A stretch of 64,000 bases of DNA, from the NCBI RefSeq assembly GCF_029784155.1, contig NC_073691.1, positions 137,590,409 through 137,654,408 of the forward strand. Reading direction: 5' to 3'. This stretch comes from Uranotaenia lowii (Eukaryota; Arthropoda; Insecta; Diptera; Culicidae). Of this stretch, positions 57,417-64,000 are shown piece by piece; position 1 is the stretch's first letter; every line of letters begins with the position of its first letter. The notes under the pieces were generated by a model. The model did not search any database, had not been told where the DNA came from, and saw only the letters and a program-made list of their open reading frames with translations. The position numbers were made by a program, and so were the translations under genes.

Positions 57417-59158
57417 AAAAAATTCAAACCATATAAATTGTACCGGTGATAATTTTTTGTTGTTGTCGAAATAACTAACAGTTTCGCAATAAATTTTTGC
57501 ACTTACTGAACCGGTTATCGACAAAGGACGAATCGGCTATATCCAGTCAATAAGGAACATTCTAGACTAAGGTTGCCAGATTTTTTTTCAAATCTATTAT
57601 ATAAAATTCTCTTGTAACGGTGTTTGTAGTACTACTCCTCCGAAATGACCAAAACGATTTGAATGAAATTATTTTTCGAATATTCTGTAGCCATGCGAAT
57701 CGGTTTATATCGAATAAAGTTAACAAAAAGTCACCTCAATTGTCCGTAAAAATTAAATTTGTAGTTTTTTTAATCAAATAAAAGTCATGACATCCATTTT
57801 TTCGAGATTTTCGTTACTTTGGGCGCCGGGCGGGCGGTTTGTTATTCGTCTCTAGGGCCGAGGCGTCGCGAACAAACGTCGTGAGAGGATAGTAACTAGG
57901 GCATAGCATACTGATTAGTGGGAATATTTGGGCGCCTATTTCTCAACCAAGCATACTTTCAACGCATGTGGCGGCTATATGAAGCCTAGATGTGTTTTTT
58001 TCTTCTCGATTCCTAGCTTATTTGTACAGCACTTATATGAATAAATGAAGCCTAGATGTGACCCAGATTGATATTTTACCGATCAAATCAAAACGGTTTT
58101 AAATATTAAAACTGTTTTTATTTCATGTTAATTGAATCAGCAATGGTTGTCTAAAAACATAAATTTGATACTGCTGCATATGAAAAAATGGTATGATTCT
58201 TTGCGGACGTTTGAAAAAAGAAAGTGGGAAGATTTACGAACGATTGAATAATCCAATACGCCTAGAAACATTTTTCGAACATGTACAAATGTGCTTAACT
58301 GAAGATAAATCAAGAGCCTTTAAATTTACAGAACAACAACAAATTCCGTTGAAAATGGACAGACACATGTACTGAACAAGAGCCTGTCCTTTAAGAAGGA
58401 TTAAATAGGATTGATGTTTATTTAAAGGCCGAATGCAAAGAATTTTTTGCAACCATATGTGTAAGTTATCAATAATCTAAGAAGAATTTCCAGTTAAAAG
58501 GTACACTAGAGCGAATGCAAACGTTTAAAATTTACATAAAATGTATACATCATTTCTTAATTTATAAATGGTTGGGACCAAATAAACAATGTGACTAAAC
58601 AAACTCAACTTTTCCTAAAATTATTTACCGAAAAACTGTTTACAGGTTCACTGTTATCATACCCGGTGTTCCTCTATTGAGAGATCCATCGTAGCCTGAA
58701 CAGATTATTTCTTTTCGAACCATTTAGATTTTTTAATTTGCTTTTCAATTAAATGTTATTGAATCTTGAAAATGCTTAAATCAAATCGCAGATCCCCACC
58801 AACAATGTTCAGGAAATTTTGAAATCAAAACATCATTTCGATCTTCAATTAAAAACATATTTTTTTTCTATTTTTAATAACAATCGTTTCCTTGATTCAT
58901 TGGGTTAAAGTTCATAGGAATGTAATTTGCTTTTTTTTTCATTAATCAATATAAAAAACGTAGATTGCAGTATACAAGATCGCCAGATTTCATGCCATGG
59001 CGAATGCTGTTTGGGAACACTTCAAGTTGAAATGTGTCATATCTATAAGTTCAGTATCTAGAAAAACTTTTTGAACATGATTTTGGTGAAAATATGTATA
59101 TTAATTCAAACTACTTCGAGGGGTGAGGATGGTGAACAAAAAGCTGTCCCAAAACTAA
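57417..59158. other. Unassigned sequence; one hAT-like end
   Basis: AAGGTTGCCAGATTTTTTTTC at 57570 resembles a hAT-type terminus as at 38306, but no partner end was found. A GC-richer patch lies at 57820-57960. A plus-strand open frame at 58193-58375 (60 codons) matches no family I know. Confidence 0.3.
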
Positions 59159-59218
59159 TTGGGGCTAAAAGTGCTGCTTTAGGAATATTAATCCTAACGC
59201 AGCGCTTTTAGCTCCCAA
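59159..59218. repeat. 60-base near-perfect hairpin
   Basis: The left arm TTGGGGCTAAAAGTGCTGC continues TTTAGGA, and the right arm is TCCTAACGCAGCGC then TTTTAGCTCCCAA. Together they pair over about 26 bases with a few mismatches around a 7-base loop ATATTAA. Size and shape resemble a microRNA precursor or a small MITE relic. Confidence 0.6.
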
Positions 59219-59869
59219 ATACTCCGAAAATTGTCCCAATATTCAAAATTTTATTTTCATAAACTTTCATATGCAATAAAATACAATAAATGAGAAACTT
59301 TTGATTTCGATTCAAACCTTAATGTTATTTCGAACAAAGTGGAATAAATCATCGAAATGGTATATAATAAATGAAACATACATATTATCAACATACAATT
59401 ATTTATGGAAAAAGTTACAAAAAGTGATTTTTTTTTGCAATAGGCTTGCAAGTTGGACGATAACATCTAACTGAAAAAATAAAACCATTTTGCGACAAGA
59501 ACCTGAAACCTGACCATTCCTTGATAAACAAAAAAACTGAATGAATGAAAAATTTATAAAAAAGTATTCATGAAAGTTGCATGTAAGATTTATTGAAGGT
59601 TATTAATTTGTTTATTTAAGGAAAGACCCGTAGAACTGAATTGAAATTGTTAGGTTTTATTTCGATAGAATTAAGCGGGACAATCGAGTAAACAGAAATG
59701 AGGGAAATTTAAAAAAAAAACTAGAACATGTTCACAAAAGCAAGACGATTAACAACTCAATATTTCATAAATTTTAAAAGGTAATCAGCGAAGAAAAAAT
59801 GGAAAATGGACGCCAAATTTAACAGGGTAAGACGAAGTTTATCGGGTCTGCTAGTTTTATATAAATGTA

Positions 59870-60125
59870 TAAATTTTATATAAAAACCTGGCAATATCCG
59901 GCATTTGATTTCAAATTGCCGACCAAAAATCCTGGCAATATCGTAGAATATTTTTTCAAAACCCAGAAATTACTTAACAAAAATCAAAAAAAAAAATGAA
60001 TTAAAAATTGTTTTTCATCGAAACTCATCGACAGATTTCAAATCGCACTTTTGGCTTCAAAAAACCGTACATGATTTTTGTTAATTAAACTTACTCAAAA
60101 AAAAAAAACGTTTTGTTGTTTGTTG
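59870..60125 (-). repeat. Inverted partial copy of the 38306-38723 element
   Basis: The complement reads ACAACAAAACG, TTTTTTGAAGCC, GATTTTTGTTAAGTAATTTC, CAATTTGAAATCAAATGCC and CCAGGTTTTTATATAAAA in the same order as 38450-38690. Ends are not preserved well enough to name a target duplication. Confidence 0.55.
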
Positions 60126-60156
60126 GCTACCTTAATCTAGACATCCTAAAGCGTGT

Positions 60157-61098
60157 TACCGTAAAACGGGGTAACTTTGATCACCGGGGTAAATTTGACC
60201 AACAATAAACTTTTCCAAAATTTTATCAAAAACTCAGTGTATAGTTTGAATTATTGAGTATCAAATAAGAAAAATTTGGTTTGGTTTGAATTTGAATTTT
60301 TTTCTGTTTGTAAAAATCTATCTAAAAAGTATCTATTTTTAGGTCTCGTAAACAAACAGCTCTCCTGATGATACCAAAAAGGATTTAGAAGCAAACGGGT
60401 TGTTTAATGTGAAAGAACAATTTTTTTTCTTTGTATATGAACAGTTATAGTGCTTTTTTTTATAGTCATTTAATGGTGAATTTTTTATATTGAAAAAATA
60501 AGGAAATTTTCCAAGAGTAAGCCCGTATTTGACAAATGGATAGGAACCATTCAAATCGTTAAATTTGAAGAAAAAATGGAAATAGTGGGAGGGCCAAGGG
60601 GAATGTGTGAAGGTAATATTTCATTTGTATTTAAAAGCTCAAACTATTTTGTAATTATATAATTGGTTGGGATGAATCATCCAATATGATGAAAATCCCT
60701 GAAAAAAAAAATTTTTTTGCCCCTAAATGTAGGCAGCATCATAGTTCTTTTTCGATTATGAATATTTTTAAAATAAAACGTTAAAAATCAAGGTTGAATT
60801 GATAAACTAGCATATGTAAATATTATGAAGGTGTTTTTTTATCCTTTATGATCAAGAAAACTCGTTAAAACCGCCAGAATAGAAACTGATCAATGTCACC
60901 CCAAAGCATCAAATTCAGAACAGAGACGAAAACGATTTATTGATCAAATTTGGAGTAGTCAAATAAATTTCTGCATCCATGATATACGTTTATAGGAGTC
61001 CAGTATTGGTTTTAAAAATATAAAACATTTCACATTCCCCTTCACAGAAAAAATAATCAAAACATATTGAAAAAAGTTATCTTTCCCCGGATTACGAT
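60157..61098 (+). mobile_element. MITE, TACCGTAA family, full-length copy
   Basis: Begins TTACCGTAAAACGGGGTAAC followed by TTTGATCACCGGGGTAA and ends near GGATTACGATAA. It is the inverted partner of 25448-26370 through its whole length, including CAAACAGCTCTCCTGATGAT and GATCAATGTCACCCCAAAGC. About 940 bases, non-coding. Confidence 0.65.
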
Positions 61099-61234
61099 AA
61101 CGTTTACATGAGTAAGTTTGAACTTTTAGCGTTTGCTTATAGTTTTTATGCCAATTTATGAAATCTCCGAAGGAAATTTTCTGCTGAACAACTTTGTCGA
61201 AGACCTTCACTTTGCATCTTATAAGGCAAAACAG

Positions 61235-61412
61235 TTATAAGCTGTTTAACAGGGGTATGTCTTTTGGCATTGATTAACAATAAATTCAATTGACATCACT
61301 GCTTGGTGCCTAGCAAGGAATAACTTCTTTTTTTTCGAGGCGCAAGCAGGATGTCGATTGAATTTATTGTTTATCAATTCCAGAAGACACACCCCTGTTA
61401 AACAGCTTATAA
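61235..61412. mobile_element. 178 bp palindromic MITE
   Basis: TTATAAGCTGTTTAACAGGGG opens the left arm and its inverse closes the right arm at 61392-61412. Pairing continues with few mismatches through (A/T)GTCTT-TGG, TTGAT, AACAATAAATTCAAT and GACATC to a central loop around 61300-61345. The whole sequence would fold as one hairpin. TTATAA at each end may be part of the terminus or a target duplication. Confidence 0.7.
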
Positions 61413-62376
61413 CGGATGAGTTTTGAACCTAAGCGAAGCTTTTTAGAGCCATTTTTGAGAAATTCAAAAATGACCCCAAATAGAATCAGTCTAATGTATT
61501 GACGTAATGAAACTTTCAAGTTATCAAAACTTTGCTAAATTTATAAAATAAACTTGATTACTTAACTTGATTCCAACACTAGAAAAAAGAAAGGTTTAAC
61601 TTAGAGGCCCTAAATTTTGATTTGTTTTTATTCAAGATTATTGGATACAAGTAGTTCTAAGCAACATGTATTGCGCGTGTCATAAACTTAAAAATCTTGT
61701 TTTTTTTAATGTGCTACGTGAACTCTTTTCAAATCCAAAATCAAATGGCAATCTAAAAAAGTATGTACCGGTAAATACGTAATGATTGTCTTTTGAATGC
61801 AATAGATCAAATCAAGACCTTCAAATTGCAATGAAATTCTACTTCCCGAACGTTGAATCAAACATCACAATCTCCCGTATTATGAGCAAACAATTGCAAA
61901 GGAGCTTAACTTGAGCGATTATGTTCGTTTGTCTAAATTATCGTATTATCTGAAAATTCTATTCATGGGTAATCACGATGCTCCTGCCAGCTAAAACCAC
62001 ATGAAAAGTATCCGTTTATCCAATAATAACTATTGTTAGTCGAAAGCAAACTCTGGAGAATTTCCTCGGGTTTGTTCAATTTTGTTTACTGGGATTTGTG
62101 GCACACGCAAAGCTGCCACATCCACGCTCAAAACATAATTTTTGCGGTTGCTATCTTTCATGAGCACACACTATATTCGGTACTGCTAAATCATTAAACC
62201 CTCCAGTGCCCAGCTCAGTAATCATCTTCATAATATATCGATAAAAACTTAAAACAAAATTTAAATCTTAAATCTGGCATTCCATTTGAATAAAGAAATA
62301 ACATGATAGCTTACCTTTGACCACTTTCAGGTTATAATATTCCTCTGCGGTAATCTGAAAAAAAAAACAAAGCTCT
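61413..62376. other. No recognisable feature
   Basis: AT-rich, unassigned; no gene supported. Confidence 0.3.
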
Positions 62377-62445
62377 TTTAACCCTCATCCGCATTATATT
62401 TCATTACCCTAATCAGCACTTGTGGTGTCAATTTGACACCACAAG
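62377..62445 (+). mobile_element. One terminus of a second piggyBac-like element
   Basis: TTAA (62377-62380) followed by CCCTCATCCGC and, 28 bases further in, the palindrome CTTGTGGTGTC-AATTT-GACACCACAAG (62419-62445). This repeats the layout of the right end of the MITE at 39531-40136 (TTAA, CCCTCCAAAGC, then a GGTCA..TGACC palindrome). The other end is not in the window, so the element probably extends beyond 64000 or is truncated. Confidence 0.5.
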
Positions 62446-64000
62446 CTCAAATCGTTATAACTTTTGACGTGTTAGACCGATTTGAACAAAACTAACATCA
62501 AAAGAAACCTTGTAATGTCAGTAAAATATGTTTAGAACATTATATACAGCTAAAGTTACAAGTTCTATCGTTATTCAGCATGAAAGAAAAAAAAATCCGA
62601 AAAAACATGCCTCACGAAAACTGCTGTAGTTCATATATTGCACGTCCAAAAAACTATTTGCCTTATGCATATGAAAGCCGAAGTTAATGCCTACATCATG
62701 AAGACAAGAAATATTTTTTAAATTTTTTTTCAATGATATGGTCACAAAAAGTTCAAAAAAGTGGTCTAAAAACCCAACCTTTCATTCGATTGCTAGTAAA
62801 TACTGTTTGAGCGATGGTAGAGTTTTGAAAAAAATATGACTACACAATGTATTAAAATTCCAACATTTTGCTGTCTTTAGATTTTTGATGCAACAAAAAT
62901 TGAATTTACTGGAATTTTTCAAAGTTCACTACTTTGCGCAATTTTTTTTACAAATTGAAATTTCATCTGTTTTTGTGGTCCACCGTCAGGTTGTACCCGG
63001 ATTTTCAGTGCTTTTACTTTGTTTTGACCAATCAAAAGTATATTCATTGGAAAGCTAATTTAAGGGGGGGGGGGTAGGGTCTAACGGGTATAAAAAAACA
63101 TAATTTTCACGATTTTTTTCTAGAGCTATCGTTCAAACAAATGTATTCAAATTTTTGGCATTATACAAAGCATTGTTAAAAGAACATTTAGTAATTTTTT
63201 CGTAGAGAAATATTGAAAAATGAGCCGGTGACGGAGCACCTTCGAGGATGCCTTTTAGAAAACAGGATTTGCGGTGGACACTGTATCTCAGCACAGAATC
63301 ATCTGATGTCAAAAAATCAGAGCAAAATATTTTTAATAGATGTTTTTCTGGACCCCAACGTTTTTATTTCACTTAAAAATATTTTTATTAAATTTTTGTG
63401 GCTGTTTGAAATAAAAACTACGATTTTTCACTTAAAAATTTTTCACCTGTAAAATCTCCCCAAAGTAAAAAAATCGAAAAAGAAAAACGTTGGGGTCTGG
63501 TATTTTATATGTAGAAAATATGTTCCAAATTTGAAAAGAATCGGATAAGTAGTTTTCAAATGACGATGTCCACGGACTTTAAAAATGTGCTTTCGAGAAA
63601 AACGCATTTGAAGTTTCTGCTCTTGCTTTCTTGCAGTATTAGATAGGAGGAGATAAAGGCCTATAACTTCTACAGTTTTGCTTCAATTGACTTGAAAATT
63701 TGACACAACATTCTTAAATGTTTTACAATAAGAAAATAAAAAAATAAAAAAATCGATTTTTTGAAAGTGTTAGACCCTTAATCTACATTCTAGTGAGGTG
63801 CAACAAATCACGCTGTGAGGTTTCCCAAAAATATGAAAATTATAAATCTAAAATCATTCCTGAATTTCTAGAACTACAAGCACCGCGTCCAGCAAAACGT
63901 GTTTGTTTGCTCTCCGAGTAAGTACGGTGGGTGGTGATTCGGGCAGAGAGCGAAGCCGACAGACGAAATAATGATGCGTGTCGTGCATTTCTTGGTTGTA
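62446..64000. other. Unassigned sequence to the window end
   Basis: AT-rich, with a run of ten G at 63064-63073. If the TTAA terminus at 62377 is real, this may be the interior of that element. The 79-codon frame at 63213-63452 has no motif. A less AT-rich patch starts at about 63880. Confidence 0.3.

Noticed and set aside
58193..58375. 60-codon open frame with a protein-like look
   Set aside because: No family match, no extension in any frame, and isolated; kept only as a remark in the region entry.

Overview
The window is AT-rich, repeat-dense nuclear DNA of a dipteran insect, most likely a mosquito. The evidence is: one exon of a pyrokinin/CAPA-type neuropeptide receptor interrupted by a GT splice donor; a DD37E mariner-type transposase, a group best known from mosquitoes; Jockey, RTE and BEL/Pao retroelements; and many short inverted-repeat elements. 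There is no bacterial gene organisation. The species cannot be named from the sequence.

Only one likely host protein-coding exon was recognised: the first coding exon of a rhodopsin-family receptor on the minus strand at 10133-10616. Its remaining exons are not visible in the 10 kb downstream of it, so the left end of the window is probably intron filled with transposons. Nearly everything else that can be identified is mobile or repetitive DNA.

Layout. 0.57-6.57 kb: a nest of inverted-repeat elements with a dead non-LTR retrotransposon 3' end in the left arm. 7.3-8.3 kb: a tRNA-derived SINE and a MITE. 10.1-10.6 kb: receptor exon. 11.3-12.3 kb: mariner-type (DD37E) transposase. 12.4-19.3 kb: a repeat bounded by CTAGCTGACCCGG, a decayed 125-150 bp tandem array, and two copies of another repeat. 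20.56-22.95 kb: pentanucleotide (AGAGT)n satellite. 25.4-26.4 kb: MITE. 26.86-27.13 kb and 27.27-30.42 kb: two foldback elements that each carry tRNA-like promoter cassettes. 33.5-35.5 kb: truncated RTE endonuclease abutting a truncated mariner-type copy. 38.3-55.7 kb: a deep nest. A long inverted-repeat element (51128-55684) was hit by a Jockey element (38761-51118). The Jockey in turn received a piggyBac-like MITE and a BEL/Pao LTR element, and the right LTR of that element received a hAT derivative. Each step leaves a readable target-site duplication, so the order of events can be reconstructed. 57-62.5 kb: palindromic MITE-like sequences, one containing a hammerhead-ribozyme-like core.

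The genes do not form a pathway. The biology visible is successive transposition into a gene-poor or intronic region. The most unusual structures are the foldbacks carrying tRNA-like cassettes (26.9-30.4 kb) and the inverted arrays of a ~135 bp repeat, each unit with its own micro-hairpin (51.8-53.6 kb). All calls come from reading the sequence; no database search was run.
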